DNA of 64,000 bases from JASJAR01 sp039198225 (GCA_039198225.1 JBCCTQ010000005.1:1-64000); one strand, 5' to 3'; shown: positions 51,440-61,156, numbered from the stretch's first letter. The notes: generated from the letters alone by a model not told the origin. Made by a program: numbers and translations.

Positions 51440-52750
51440 CTACCTCTCCGGGATGAGCCCCCTTGGGAAGAAACGGAGGACCACCAAGAGAACGACCCCC
51501 ATCACGAGGAGCCGCATTTGCGCGGAATTGTCGATGAGATGGGCGCGTAGGGGCGAGCCTTCGCCCATCCAGGCGGTTGCAAAATCAATGAGCAGTGGGC
51601 CCAGGGTTTCGACCTGGACCCAAAGGAACCAGATCAAAATTCCCCCAAGGACGGCGCCGAAATTGTTGCCGGAACCGCCGACGATCACCATCACCCAAAT
51701 CAAGAACGTAAAGCGCAAAGGCTGATAGCCTGCCGGAGTGAGTTGGCTGTCGAGGGTGACCATCATGGCCCCGGCAATGCCGAGCACCGCGCTTCCGAGG
51801 ATGAAGACTTGAAGATGCCGACCGGTCACGTTTTTGCCCATGGCTTCGGCGGCGGTTTCGTTGTCGCGGATCGCGCGCATCATGCGGCCCCAGGGCGAGG
51901 CGAGGGCGGCCTGACAGAGCCAAAGGAGGACCAGCAGAACTGCTAGAAAAACCATGGTGTAGAGGAGATCAACCCAGAGCGTCGACGCGGTCACCGGATC
52001 GAGGCCGATGCCGGTGGCCCGCTCGACAAAACTCGGATCGCGTTGGAGGTCGACTTCGTAGGGCACTGGGAAAGGTCGGGGAAGCCCCACCACATTCTTG
52101 ACGCCCCGCGCCAGCCAGTCTTCGTTTTTGAGGATGGCGACGATGATCTCGGAGATCCCCAATGTGGCGATGGCAAGGTAGTCCGACCGGAGCCCTAGGG
52201 CCGTTTTCCCCACAAGCCATGCCGCGCCTGCCGCGAGGATCCCACCCAAGGGCCAGCCGAGCATGATCGGGAGATCGAGGCCACCAATATTGCCCCGGAT
52301 CGCCGGTTCGATTGCTTCGACCGCGTCACGGGCCGGATCGAAGAGGTTTCGGTAAAGGCTGAGGCCGACGACGAGGATCGCGAACACAGAAACGCCCCGG
52401 ATCCAGCCTTGCGGCAACCGAGACCAGGCTAGAACGGCCACCGTCACCGTGGCGGCCCCTGCAAGAAGAGCAATGCCCAAAGCCGGCCCGCCCGCGGCCC
52501 AAGCCTCCGCATCGCGGGGCGCCGCGATCAGCACAGCACCCAACCCGCCGATGGCGACAAAGCCCATCACGCCGACATTCAACAGCCCGGCATAGCCCCA
52601 TTGGATGTTGACCCCGAGCGCCATGATCGCGCTGATCAGGCCCATTTGAACGATGGTCAGCGCCACGTTCCAGGATTGGAAAAGACCGGTTGCCAGGATG
52701 AGCCCCGCCATCAGGAGGAAGAGGACGGTGTTCTTGAGGAGCGGGCTCAT
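51440..52750 (-). CDS. livM: Branched-chain amino acid-type ABC transporter permease LivM
   Basis: The 436-residue membrane protein has ten or more helices and the LivM signature GLRSDYLAIATLGISEIIVA (the EAA-like cytoplasmic loop) plus SPWGRMMRAIRDNETAAEAM and LTPAGYQPLRFTFLIWVMVI. It is longer than E. coli LivM because of an additional N-terminal region. It overlaps livH (ATGA), forming a permease pair. No ATPase or binding-protein gene is adjacent. The substrate could be branched-chain amino acids, amides or urea; the family alone does not tell. Confidence 0.9.
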   Translation of the reverse strand: MSPLLKNTVLFLLMAGLILATGLFQSWNVALTIVQMGLISAIMALGVNIQWGYAGLLNVGVMGFVAIGGLGAVLIAAPRDAEAWAAGGPALGIALLAGAATVTVAVLAWSRLPQGWIRGVSVFAILVVGLSLYRNLFDPARDAVEAIEPAIRGNIGGLDLPIMLGWPLGGILAAGAAWLVGKTALGLRSDYLAIATLGISEIIVAILKNEDWLARGVKNVVGLPRPFPVPYEVDLQRDPSFVERATGIGLDPVTASTLWVDLLYTMVFLAVLLVLLWLCQAALASPWGRMMRAIRDNETAAEAMGKNVTGRHLQVFILGSAVLGIAGAMMVTLDSQLTPAGYQPLRFTFLIWVMVIVGGSGNNFGAVLGGILIWFLWVQVETLGPLLIDFATAWMGEGSPLRAHLIDNSAQMRLLVMGVVLLVVLRFFPRGLIPER

Positions 52751-53826
52751 ACGGCTTTACCCGCGAAGAGCCCGGTCGGTTTGATCAGTAAGACGATCAC
52801 CAGGATCATGAACGAGACCGCGAATTTGTAGTCGGTCGAAAGGAGTTGGACGAGCCCGTCGGGCTGGAGACCTTCGGGCAGGAGGTAGCCGAGGACTTTT
52901 CGGAAAGCGTAGGTGATGCCGACCTCCGAAAAGGCGACAACGAAGCCGCCCGCGATGGCGCCGACCGGATTTCCCAAGCCTCCGACGATGGCGGCCGCAA
53001 AGATCGGCAACAGAAGCTGGAAATAGGTGAACGGGCGGAACGATTTGTCGAGCCCGTAGAGAACGCCGGCTATCGTGGCCAAACCAGCGACGATGAGCCA
53101 GGTTATCAGGACGACGCGTTCGGGGTTGATGCCCGAGAGAAGGGCCAGGTCTTCATTGTCGGAATAGGCGCGCATGGATTTCCCGGTGCGGGTGCGCTCG
53201 AGGAACCAAAAGAGCGCAGCCACGACGAGGATGGCCACCACCACTGTGAGAACCGTGGTGGTGCGGATCGCGAGACCCTCGGCGAGACCGGTCATTTCCC
53301 GGAAGGTCCGGGCCGAAATGACGAAGCGCTCGCCATCGGAAAAGCGGCGGTCATCGACGCCGATGATCAAACGAACAAGGCCGTTCAAAACGAACATGAC
53401 GCCAATGGATACAATAAGGAAGATAACGGGTTGGGCGCGCTGGGCGCGGTAGAAGCGGTAAACCACACGGTCGGTGCCGAGAACCAAAAGAGCCGTCGCT
53501 AAGATGCCAAGTGGCAGAGCGATCAAGGCCGTTGGCAGCGCGCCGCCCCCGACGCCAAACGGTTGGACGAGAAAGAGAAGCGGGGCGGAGATAATGAAGG
53601 GCGCGTTTTGAAGGAGCCAAGCGAGGCTCGGGGGGATCGCCCAGGTGAAGAGGATGGTCATGGTCGTGCCGAACGCCATCGTGTCGCCATGGGCGAAGTT
53701 CGAGAACCGGAGGATGCCGTAGACCAGTGTGACGCCGAGGGCGCCGAGCGCCAATTGGCTACCGTAGGACACCGCCGGGACGATCACAAAATTCGCGAGC
53801 GCCACTACGGCGTTCAGAAGATCCAT
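52747..53826 (-). CDS. livH: Branched-chain amino acid-type ABC transporter permease LivH
   Basis: The 359-residue protein has the LivH features ALGALGVTLVYGILRFSNFA then HGDTMAFGTT, GKSMRAYSDNEDLALLSGIN (the coupling loop) and AAIVGGLGNPVGAIAGGFVV. It has about eight to ten helices and an N-terminal extension beyond E. coli LivH. It is the first gene of a two-gene permease unit, divergent from lipA. Confidence 0.91.
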   Translation of the reverse strand: MDLLNAVVALANFVIVPAVSYGSQLALGALGVTLVYGILRFSNFAHGDTMAFGTTMTILFTWAIPPSLAWLLQNAPFIISAPLLFLVQPFGVGGGALPTALIALPLGILATALLVLGTDRVVYRFYRAQRAQPVIFLIVSIGVMFVLNGLVRLIIGVDDRRFSDGERFVISARTFREMTGLAEGLAIRTTTVLTVVVAILVVAALFWFLERTRTGKSMRAYSDNEDLALLSGINPERVVLITWLIVAGLATIAGVLYGLDKSFRPFTYFQLLLPIFAAAIVGGLGNPVGAIAGGFVVAFSEVGITYAFRKVLGYLLPEGLQPDGLVQLLSTDYKFAVSFMILVIVLLIKPTGLFAGKAV

Positions 53827-54146
53827 CGCTGCATTTGCCCCCTCAGTGATGGTTCATGGCAATAAGCCCCAACTCTGGACACTTCACAAGACGGCCTTGG
53901 CCTGCTGGCGGTCGATTTCTTGTGCTTGCCTGGCCCGCACCAGCCGCGCGCCCCATTGGTCCGGAGGATGTGCTCATTTGTGAAGCGACGGAGGGATAAG
54001 TTTGCACTGCCTTGCTGTCGGCGGGACGGCACTAGGCAGGCGCCATGCGTGACCCGCATAGCGGCATTCCGGCGCGGTGCGCGGGGTCCGGTGGAATTTT
54101 AACTGTGAGAGCGTTAGGTTTATTCCGAGAAGGAAGCTCGGCCAAA
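53827..54146. other. Divergent promoter region between livH and lipA
   Basis: This 320-bp gap has no gene-like frame. It must hold the promoters of both units, but no clear -35/-10 pair or palindrome was recognised. AAGGAAG near its right end is the lipA ribosome site. Confidence 0.5.
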
Positions 54147-55100
54147 ATGCGCGACCTGAAGATCCCAGACCAGCGGCACCCGGAGAAAGCCCACCGGCCG
54201 GACAATGCCCAGCCGAAAAAGCCGAGCTGGATCCGGGTGAAGGCGCCGACCTCCGAGGGCTACCAGGAAACCCGGAAGATCATCAAAGAGAATCGCCTCG
54301 TCACGGTTTGCGAGGAGGCGGGCTGTCCGAATGTGGGCGAGTGTTGGTCGCAAGGCCATGCCACGATGATGATCATGGGCGACATCTGCACGCGGGGGTG
54401 CACATTTTGCAATGTGGCCACGGGGAGGCCGGACGCGTTGGACATTTTCGAACCTGGTCGGGTGGCGGCGGCGGTCCAGAAACTCAGCTTGAACCATGTG
54501 GTGATTACCAGCGTCGACCGCGATGACGTGAAGGACGGAGGGGCAGAGCACTTTGCCCAGACCATTCGGGCGATCCGGCGTCGGGCGCCGCACACGACGA
54601 TCGAGATCCTTACACCGGATTTTCTCCGCTCGACCGAAGAGGCGCTCGACATCGTCGTTCGCGCAAAGCCTGACGTTTTCAACCACAACCTTGAGACCGT
54701 GCCGGGGCTTTACCCCACGGTTCGGCCCGGCGCGCGGTATTTCCACTCCCTTCGCCTTCTCCAGAGGGTCAAAGAGCAAGACCCTGAAATCTTCACGAAA
54801 TCAGGGATCATGGTCGGGCTCGGAGAGGACCGCCAGGCGGTGCTCCAGGTGATGGACGATATGCGCGCGGCCGATATCGATTTTCTGACCATCGGCCAGT
54901 ATCTTCAGCCGACGCCAAAACACCACCGGGTGGACCGGTTTGTGACCCCGGACGAGTTCAAGTCCTACGAAAAGGCCGCCTACGGCAAGGGCTTTTTGAT
55001 GGTCTCGGCAACGCCCCTGACCCGGTCGTCGTACCATGCGGGCGACGACTTTGCCCGGCTCCGCACCGCCCGGCTCGAAAAACTCGCCGCGCGCGCTTAG
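54147..55100 (+). CDS. lipA: Lipoyl synthase
   Basis: LipA inserts two sulfur atoms into octanoyl groups to make lipoyl cofactors, using radical SAM chemistry. The start at ATG 54147 gives 317 residues; the earlier frame lacks family similarity. Two [4Fe-4S] sites are present: CEEAGCPNVGEC (auxiliary cluster) and CTRGCTFC (radical SAM). The family's KPSWIRVKAPTSEGYQETRK start, TSVDRDDVKDGGAEHFAQT and the end FLMVSATPLTRSSYHAGDDF with its cluster-ligating serine region are also conserved. Confidence 0.97.
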   Translation: MRDLKIPDQRHPEKAHRPDNAQPKKPSWIRVKAPTSEGYQETRKIIKENRLVTVCEEAGCPNVGECWSQGHATMMIMGDICTRGCTFCNVATGRPDALDIFEPGRVAAAVQKLSLNHVVITSVDRDDVKDGGAEHFAQTIRAIRRRAPHTTIEILTPDFLRSTEEALDIVVRAKPDVFNHNLETVPGLYPTVRPGARYFHSLRLLQRVKEQDPEIFTKSGIMVGLGEDRQAVLQVMDDMRAADIDFLTIGQYLQPTPKHHRVDRFVTPDEFKSYEKAAYGKGFLMVSATPLTRSSYHAGDDFARLRTARLEKLAARA

Positions 55101-55169
55101 CCGGGCAGAATCCCGTTTTGGCGAGGCGACGTGTTTCCCCTAGGCTGGCGGAAGAGTGGGCGAGACAGA

Positions 55170-56096
55170 ATGAACACTATTAGCCAAACAACCCATGATG
55201 CCCTCGAAGACCCGCGGAACGCGGACATTCAGATCTATGTCAACGGGGTGCTGAAGCATCGCAAAGACGCGGTGGTCTCGGTTTACGACTCGGGCTTCAT
55301 GCTCGGGGACGGCATGTGGGAGGGTCTCCGTCTTTACGACGGGGTCTGGGCGTTTTTCGACGACCATATGGACCGGTTCTATGAAAGCTGCAAAGCGGTG
55401 TCCCTTGATCCGGTGCTCAGCCGTGGAGAGATGCTTGACGCGTTCGAGATGACCCGGGCGGCAAACGGGATGGTCACGGATGTCCATTGTCGGCTTATGC
55501 TAACACGGGGCGTCAAAGTCCGCCCGTTCCAACACCCTTCGCTCAGCCGGTCAGGGCCCACTTTGGTCATTCTGATGGAGCATTCAAAGCCGGTGGACCG
55601 GTTGGAAGGCGAGGGCGTGCGCCTGGCGACCGTGCCCCAGGTGAGGGGCCTCCCGATGAGCCAGGACGCCAAATATAACAGTCACTCAAAGCTGAATTGC
55701 GTGGTTGCCTGCCTGCAAGCGGCGGCCGCAGGCGCGGAAGAAGCTCTGATGCTCGACCCCCATGGTTTTGTGAACACGACCAACGCCTGCAACTTCTTCA
55801 TCGTCCGGAAAGGCGAAGTTTGGACCTCGACGGGGGATTACTGCATGAACGGCGTGACCCGGGCGAAAGTAATCGAGCTTTGTCGGGCAGACGGCATTCC
55901 GGTCTTTGAGCGAAATTATTCCCTGGTTGACACCTACGGGGCCGATGAGGCCTTTCTTACCGGTACGTTTGGCGCCCAGACCCGTGTGGCATCGATCGAC
56001 GGCAAACCCATTGGTGATGGCAACCGGCCGGTGACCGCGCGGATCCGGGATCTTTATCGCCAGCACGTGGCGGACCATGTGGCCGAACGGCTGTGA
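55170..56096 (+). CDS. Fold-type IV aminotransferase (branched-chain or D-amino acid type)
   Basis: The 308-residue PLP enzyme starts at ATG 55170 and has SVYDSGFMLGDGMWEGLRLY, the segment containing the catalytic lysine (MSQDAKYNSHSKLNCVVACL), and the phosphate-binding GVTRAKVIELCRADGIPVFE and DEAFLTGTFGAQT. It is of the BCAT/DAAT/aminodeoxychorismate lyase family. The substrate is not fixed; branched-chain or D-amino acids are the main options. It lies between lipA and putA on the same strand. Confidence 0.9.
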   Translation: MNTISQTTHDALEDPRNADIQIYVNGVLKHRKDAVVSVYDSGFMLGDGMWEGLRLYDGVWAFFDDHMDRFYESCKAVSLDPVLSRGEMLDAFEMTRAANGMVTDVHCRLMLTRGVKVRPFQHPSLSRSGPTLVILMEHSKPVDRLEGEGVRLATVPQVRGLPMSQDAKYNSHSKLNCVVACLQAAAAGAEEALMLDPHGFVNTTNACNFFIVRKGEVWTSTGDYCMNGVTRAKVIELCRADGIPVFERNYSLVDTYGADEAFLTGTFGAQTRVASIDGKPIGDGNRPVTARIRDLYRQHVADHVAERL

Positions 56097-56168
56097 TCTC
56101 GCCCATGGTGGTGGCATTGGACATATTTGGAGCGATGAAAGTTCTGGCGTTTTGACAAAGGTCTTAAA

Positions 56169-59100
56169 GTGACACTCCACCGATCAATTGAGGCCTGGCA
56201 AGCGAGCGACGAAGCTGGGGCGCTTCGTGGGGCCATTCGGCGCGCCACCTTGGCCGAGGAGGAAGACCTTGTCCGGCGTCTTGCGGAGGCGACCGGTCTT
56301 GATGCCCTGGCGCGACCCCGCATTGCCGATGCCGCGGCAGGGCTTGTGCGTCAGGTGCGGGAAGACGGCAAAGTCGGCATGATGGAGCAACTCCTCGCCG
56401 AGTACGGTCTCTCGACCGACGAGGGCGTAGCCCTGATGTGTCTCGCTGAAGCTATGCTCCGGGTGCCCGACAGCGAGACCGTCGATGCGCTGATCCGAGA
56501 CAAGATCACGCCCCATGATTGGGCGAGCCATATTGGAGATTCTGGCTCGATCCTGGTCAATGCCTCGACTTGGGCCCTGATGCTCACCGGGCGCGTTCTC
56601 GATGCGAGCGAGGAAGAAGGGGTGGTCTCCACACTCCACCGGATGGTGCGGCGGATCGGTGAACCGGTGGTCCGGCGGGCCGTCGGACAGGCCATGGCAG
56701 AGATGGGCCGGCAATTCGTTCTGGGCGAGACCATTGAAACCGCCATGGGGCGGGGCCGGGCCATGGAGGCAGACGGATACACCTATTCCTACGATATGCT
56801 CGGCGAGGCGGCCCGGACCGAAGCGGACGCCGCGCGCTACCGCGACAACTATGCCCAAGCCATCTCGGCGATCGGTCGGGCCGCGACATCTCAAGATATC
56901 CGGAATAATCCCGGCATTTCGGTCAAGCTGTCAGCCCTCCATCCCCGCTATGAAGAGAGCCAACGCGGGGGGACGCTCCCGGATCTTTCGGGCCGCCTCC
57001 TCGATCTCGCCAAATTGGCGAAAGGGGCGGGGATTGGGTTTAACATCGATGCCGAAGAGGCGGACCGGCTCGATCTTTCCCTTGATGTGATCGAGACCGT
57101 TCTTGCCGAGCCGAGCCTTAAGGGCTGGGACGGGTTCGGCGTCGTGGTCCAGGCCTATGGCCGCCGGGCGATGCCGGTCATCGATTGGCTCTATGGCCTT
57201 GCGGATGCGCTCGACCGCCGGATCATGGTCCGTCTCGTCAAGGGCGCCTATTGGGATATGGAGATCAAGCGAGCCCAAGTGATGGGTCTCGCCGACTATC
57301 CCGTTTTCACCAGAAAGGCCCATACGGATGTGAGCTACCTTGCTGCGGCACGGAAGCTCTTTTCTATGGGCGACCGGGTCTACCCACAATTTGCCACCCA
57401 TAATGCCCATAGCGTGGCTGCCATTCTCGACATGGCGCCGAAGGAAGCCGCATTTGAGTTCCAGCGGCTCCATGGGATGGGCGAAGCGCTCCACGGGATA
57501 GTGAAAGGTCAGACTGGCGGCGCCTGCCGGATCTATGCGCCCGTGGGCGCGCACCAGGACCTTTTGGCCTATCTCGTGCGCAGGCTCTTGGAGAACGGGG
57601 CGAATTCGTCCTTCGTTAACCAGATCGTTGATGAAGACGTCCCGCCGGAAGAGATCGCGCAAGACCCAATCGCCCAAGCCGAGGGGGACGGTTTTCGGCC
57701 CAACCCGGCGCTTGGCCGCCCGGAAGATCTCTTCGCGCCGCGGCCGAACAGTAAGGGTTGGGATCTGAGCGATCGGCTGACCCTTGCCGCAATCGAGGAG
57801 GGCCGGGCGCCGTTCGCCGCGCCCCATCGCTGGGAAGCTAGGCCGATCTCACCTCGCGCCGGTGGGGGAACGGAGCGGAACGTGACCAATCCAGCCGATC
57901 CGGCGGACGAAGTGGGGCGCGTCGTGGAAGCAAACGCCGAACTTTGCAAGCATGCCATTGGCGCAGCGCTCGCCGTCCAACCTGTCTGGGAGGCCGCGGG
58001 CGCCAGTTTTCGGGCAGGGATCCTCCGGGAAGCGGCCAACGCCTACGAGGCTCACGCTTCTGAGATCTTTGCGCTTTTGGCACGGGAAGCCGGAAAAACC
58101 CTGGGCGACGGGGTCGCGGAACTTCGCGAGGCCGTGGACTTTCTGCGCTACTATGCGGCGGAAGCGGAGCGCTCCGATATGGGCAAGGCGCGGGGCGTGG
58201 TCATTGCCATCAGCCCTTGGAATTTCCCGCTTGCAATATTCACGGGCCAGATTGCCGCTGCCCTTGCCGCCGGTAACGCGGTCATTGCCAAACCTGCCGA
58301 GCAAACCCCGCTCATTGCCCACCGGGCGGTGAGTTGGCTCTTGGAGGCGGGCGTGCCCGAGGGTATTTTACAGCTTCTCCCGGGAGACGGCGCGGATGTG
58401 GGCGCGCCCCTTGTGGCCGATCACCGGATCGGAGGGGTTGTCTTCACCGGATCGACCGAGGTTGCCAAAATCATCGACCGGCAACTGGCCGATACCGCGC
58501 CCCATGCCATGCTGATCGCCGAGACCGGTGGACTGAACGCGATGGTTGTCGATTCGACCGCGCTATTGGAGCAAGCCACGCGCGACATCGTCAGGGCGGC
58601 GTTTCAGTCGGCGGGCCAACGCTGTTCGGCCCTTCGGATGCTCTATGTCCAAGACGACGTGGCCGATGATCTACTCGAGATGATCTCGGGTGCAGTGGAT
58701 CTGTTGGTGACCGGAGATCCTTGGGATCTGGCGACCGATGTTTCGCCCTTGATCGATGGCGAGGCCCATCGGGGCGTGGCGGGCTATGTCGCCGAGGCGG
58801 CGGAACTTGGCCGGATAAAAAAGACCGGTACCGCGCCGGCATCTGGGCTTTTCGTGGCGCCCACCTTGGTTGAGGTCGACGGGATTGATGCGGTTGAGCG
58901 GGAAATCTTTGGTCCCGTTCTTCATGTGGCGCGCTTCCGGGCGGAGGATCTCGATCAGGTGATCGAGACAGTAAACGGCCGTGGATACGGGCTCACCTTC
59001 GGGCTGCATACGAGGATCGACGAGCGGGTGCAGCGGGTGCTCGACCGGATCGATGTCGGCAATGTTTACGTGAACCGCGACCAGATCGGCGCCATTGTGG

Positions 59101-59819
59101 AATCGCAGCCCTTCGGCGGCCATGGGCTATCGGGGACTGGGCCGAAGGCGGGCGGTCCGCTTTATCTTTCCGAGTTCGGTGCGGTTGAGCAAACCGATGG
59201 CCAAGGCCCCTCGGGCGAGCCGTTGGCTCCCTCGATGGTCGCTGCGGCGCTCTCGAAGCTTAACGGTCTGGATTGGGCGGAGAGGGCCGATCGAATTGCG
59301 CATCTCAATGAGGCAACCAATGGTGCGTTTGATGCGGAACTTGAGGCGTTGTCCTCTTTCGGCTGGGAGCCGAAGGATCTGCCCGGTCCAACGGGTGAGG
59401 CCAATAGGTGGTCACTGAAACCTCTGGGAAAAGTACTCTGCCTCGGGACCGAAGGCGACGCAATCCGTGGAATGGTCCTCCAGGCATTGGCGGCGGGAAA
59501 TGCCGTATTGGCGGTGGCGCCGAACGCGTCTTCGGCTTTCAAGGCGCTGGCCGACGCGGGCGATGTCCCGCTTCTTTCACTCGATGGCACGCTGGACCCA
59601 TCGGGGGGCCTTGATTGGGAAATTGACGCTGTGGCAACCGCTTACGGCGGTTCGGCCTGGGCCGATCTCCGGCGGGCGATGGCCGCGCGACCTGGCCCCA
59701 TTCTTCGCCTCATCGGCCCAGGCTTCCATCCGGCGGCCTATTGCCATGAAAGTTCAGTCTCCATCGACACGACAGCCGCCGGTGGCAATGCGAGTTTGCT
59801 CGCGGCCGCTGGCGCTTAG
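56169..59819 (+). CDS. putA: Bifunctional proline dehydrogenase / 1-pyrroline-5-carboxylate dehydrogenase PutA
   Basis: PutA oxidises proline to glutamate in two steps with FAD and NAD. The GTG at 56169, after AAAGG, opens 1216 residues. The N-terminal ribbon-helix-helix DNA-binding domain of E. coli PutA is absent. An alpha-helical arm is followed by the PRODH barrel (about 190-460; YTYSYDMLGEAARTEADAAR, SVKLSALHPRYE, RLVKGAYWDMEIKRAQ, QFATHNAHSVAAIL) and the aldehyde dehydrogenase domain (about 540-1010) with SPWNFPLAIFTGQIAAALAA (~680), catalytic ETGG (~784) and the nucleophile in GQRCSALR (~817). The C-terminal 200 residues are the family's non-catalytic domain. Regulation must come from another factor. 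Confidence 0.97.
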   Translation: MTLHRSIEAWQASDEAGALRGAIRRATLAEEEDLVRRLAEATGLDALARPRIADAAAGLVRQVREDGKVGMMEQLLAEYGLSTDEGVALMCLAEAMLRVPDSETVDALIRDKITPHDWASHIGDSGSILVNASTWALMLTGRVLDASEEEGVVSTLHRMVRRIGEPVVRRAVGQAMAEMGRQFVLGETIETAMGRGRAMEADGYTYSYDMLGEAARTEADAARYRDNYAQAISAIGRAATSQDIRNNPGISVKLSALHPRYEESQRGGTLPDLSGRLLDLAKLAKGAGIGFNIDAEEADRLDLSLDVIETVLAEPSLKGWDGFGVVVQAYGRRAMPVIDWLYGLADALDRRIMVRLVKGAYWDMEIKRAQVMGLADYPVFTRKAHTDVSYLAAARKLFSMGDRVYPQFATHNAHSVAAILDMAPKEAAFEFQRLHGMGEALHGIVKGQTGGACRIYAPVGAHQDLLAYLVRRLLENGANSSFVNQIVDEDVPPEEIAQDPIAQAEGDGFRPNPALGRPEDLFAPRPNSKGWDLSDRLTLAAIEEGRAPFAAPHRWEARPISPRAGGGTERNVTNPADPADEVGRVVEANAELCKHAIGAALAVQPVWEAAGASFRAGILREAANAYEAHASEIFALLAREAGKTLGDGVAELREAVDFLRYYAAEAERSDMGKARGVVIAISPWNFPLAIFTGQIAAALAAGNAVIAKPAEQTPLIAHRAVSWLLEAGVPEGILQLLPGDGADVGAPLVADHRIGGVVFTGSTEVAKIIDRQLADTAPHAMLIAETGGLNAMVVDSTALLEQATRDIVRAAFQSAGQRCSALRMLYVQDDVADDLLEMISGAVDLLVTGDPWDLATDVSPLIDGEAHRGVAGYVAEAAELGRIKKTGTAPASGLFVAPTLVEVDGIDAVEREIFGPVLHVARFRAEDLDQVIETVNGRGYGLTFGLHTRIDERVQRVLDRIDVGNVYVNRDQIGAIVESQPFGGHGLSGTGPKAGGPLYLSEFGAVEQTDGQGPSGEPLAPSMVAAALSKLNGLDWAERADRIAHLNEATNGAFDAELEALSSFGWEPKDLPGPTGEANRWSLKPLGKVLCLGTEGDAIRGMVLQALAAGNAVLAVAPNASSAFKALADAGDVPLLSLDGTLDPSGGLDWEIDAVATAYGGSAWADLRRAMAARPGPILRLIGPGFHPAAYCHESSVSIDTTAAGGNASLLAAAGA

Positions 59820-59861
59820 ATCCTGTGCCCCACCGTCTTCCAGCGGGTTTGTCATAGGTCA

Positions 59862-59886
59862 AATTTCTCTTCTGAAATGAGAAATT
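59862..59886. repeat. Inverted repeat AATTTCTC...GAGAAATT after putA
   Basis: The eight-base arms (59862-59869 and 59879-59886) are perfect with a nine-base spacer. It lies 43 bp after the putA stop and 14 bp before a TTGACA (59900-59905). No T-run follows, so an operator near the dctP promoter is as likely as a terminator for putA. Confidence 0.5.
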
Positions 59887-60042
59887 CCGACACTTGTCGT
59901 TGACACCCTCACCATCTGGACGCCATCAAAAGGGCCGGTACCACAGCTTTTGGGTGCGGAGGGAGGACCATTAGCCCGTCGACATCGCGTGATCGCGCGA
60001 TCCGGATTTGCTGTAACCAACAAGATTTGGTATCCATGAAAA

Positions 60043-60063
60043 TTGGTAAGTATCTTTTACCAA
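60043..60063. promoter_or_regulatory. Palindrome TTGGTAA-N7-TTACCAA upstream of dctP
   Basis: The two seven-base arms match perfectly around GTATCTT. The TTGGTA/TACCAA half-sites resemble GntR-family operators (TGGTNNNACCA), but the centre is longer than usual. It ends 43 bp before the dctP ATG. A second TTTGGTA lies just upstream. It is likely the control site of the TRAP operon. Confidence 0.5.
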
Positions 60064-60106
60064 ATGAATGGTCCGGGTGGACCCAAACATGTGAGAGAGG
60101 AGACAC

Positions 60107-61156
60107 ATGACTGTCCGCACTTTTATTTCGGCCGCTGTAGCCAGCTTCGCCGTGACCACCGCCGCCGGTGCGCAAGAGAGCTTCGAGATGACCTCGGCAT
60201 TCGGGAAAAACCTGCCGATCCTCGGCACTGCTGCTGTCGGTTTCACCGAAAAGATCAATGGGATTTCGAGCGACGTCGAATTCGAACATTTCGATCCCGG
60301 TGAACTCGTTCCGGCCCTCGAAGCGCTTGACGCTGTTTCGAATGGCTCCGTCGACGCCGCCTACACGACAGCGGGCTACTGGCAGGGCAAGATCCCGGCC
60401 GCGTCGCTCTTCGCGGCCGTTCCTTTCGGACCGGAAGCGGGCGAGTTCCTGGCTTGGATGCTCTACGATGACGGCGCTGAGCTCTTCCAGCGGATGTACG
60501 ATGACAACGGCTTTAACGTCCATGTCGTGCCTTGCGGCATCATCGCTCCGGAAACCTCCGGGTGGTTCAAGAACGAGATCAACTCGATTTCCGACCTCGA
60601 AGGGCTCAACATGCGTTTCTTCGGCCTCGGTGCCGAAGTGATGCAAAAGCTCGGTGTCTCGACCTCGCTTCTTGCGGGCGGTGACATTTTCCCAGCCTTG
60701 GAGCGCGGCGCAATCGACGCGACCGAGTTCTCAATGCCGCGGATCGATGCTCGCCTCGGGTTCCACAACATCGCGAAGTTTAACTACTTCCCAGGCTGGC
60801 ACCAGCCTGCCACGATGTTCGAACTTCTGGTCAACAAAGACCGTTGGGACGACCTTGATGAGCGGAGCCAGCGTCAGATCGAGATCGCTTGCATGGCCAA
60901 TATTACCGACAACTTTGCCGAAGGCGAAGCGACCAACTTCGAAGCGATGCAGGAGAACGTTGACCAAAACGGTGTGACCATCAAGCAATGGTCGCCTGAA
61001 ATGCTTGAGGCTTTCGAAACCTCCTGGAACGAAGTGGCAGCGGAACTTGCTTCGGAAGATGCCTTCTTCAAGGAAGTTTGGGATGATCTACAGGAATTCC
61101 GCGCTGGTTACGCGGTCTGGAACGAAAACATCTACCTTCCGCGTCCGCGCAACTAA
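60107..61156 (+). CDS. dctP: TRAP transporter substrate-binding protein DctP (alpha-keto acid/TakP-like)
   Basis: The 349-residue protein starts behind GAGAGGAGA and has a signal peptide (MTVRTFISAAVASFAVTTAA, cleaved near AGAQ). Its mature part has the TRAP-binding-protein features SISDLEGLNMRFFGLGAEVM with the conserved carboxylate-binding arginine, LLAGGDIFPALERGAIDATE and YFPGWHQPATMFELLVNKDR. The last segment is typical of the TakP/lactate-alpha-keto acid subgroup, so the ligand is probably a small monocarboxylate; this is inference. A stem-loop follows the gene. Confidence 0.93.
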   Translation: MTVRTFISAAVASFAVTTAAGAQESFEMTSAFGKNLPILGTAAVGFTEKINGISSDVEFEHFDPGELVPALEALDAVSNGSVDAAYTTAGYWQGKIPAASLFAAVPFGPEAGEFLAWMLYDDGAELFQRMYDDNGFNVHVVPCGIIAPETSGWFKNEINSISDLEGLNMRFFGLGAEVMQKLGVSTSLLAGGDIFPALERGAIDATEFSMPRIDARLGFHNIAKFNYFPGWHQPATMFELLVNKDRWDDLDERSQRQIEIACMANITDNFAEGEATNFEAMQENVDQNGVTIKQWSPEMLEAFETSWNEVAAELASEDAFFKEVWDDLQEFRAGYAVWNENIYLPRPRN

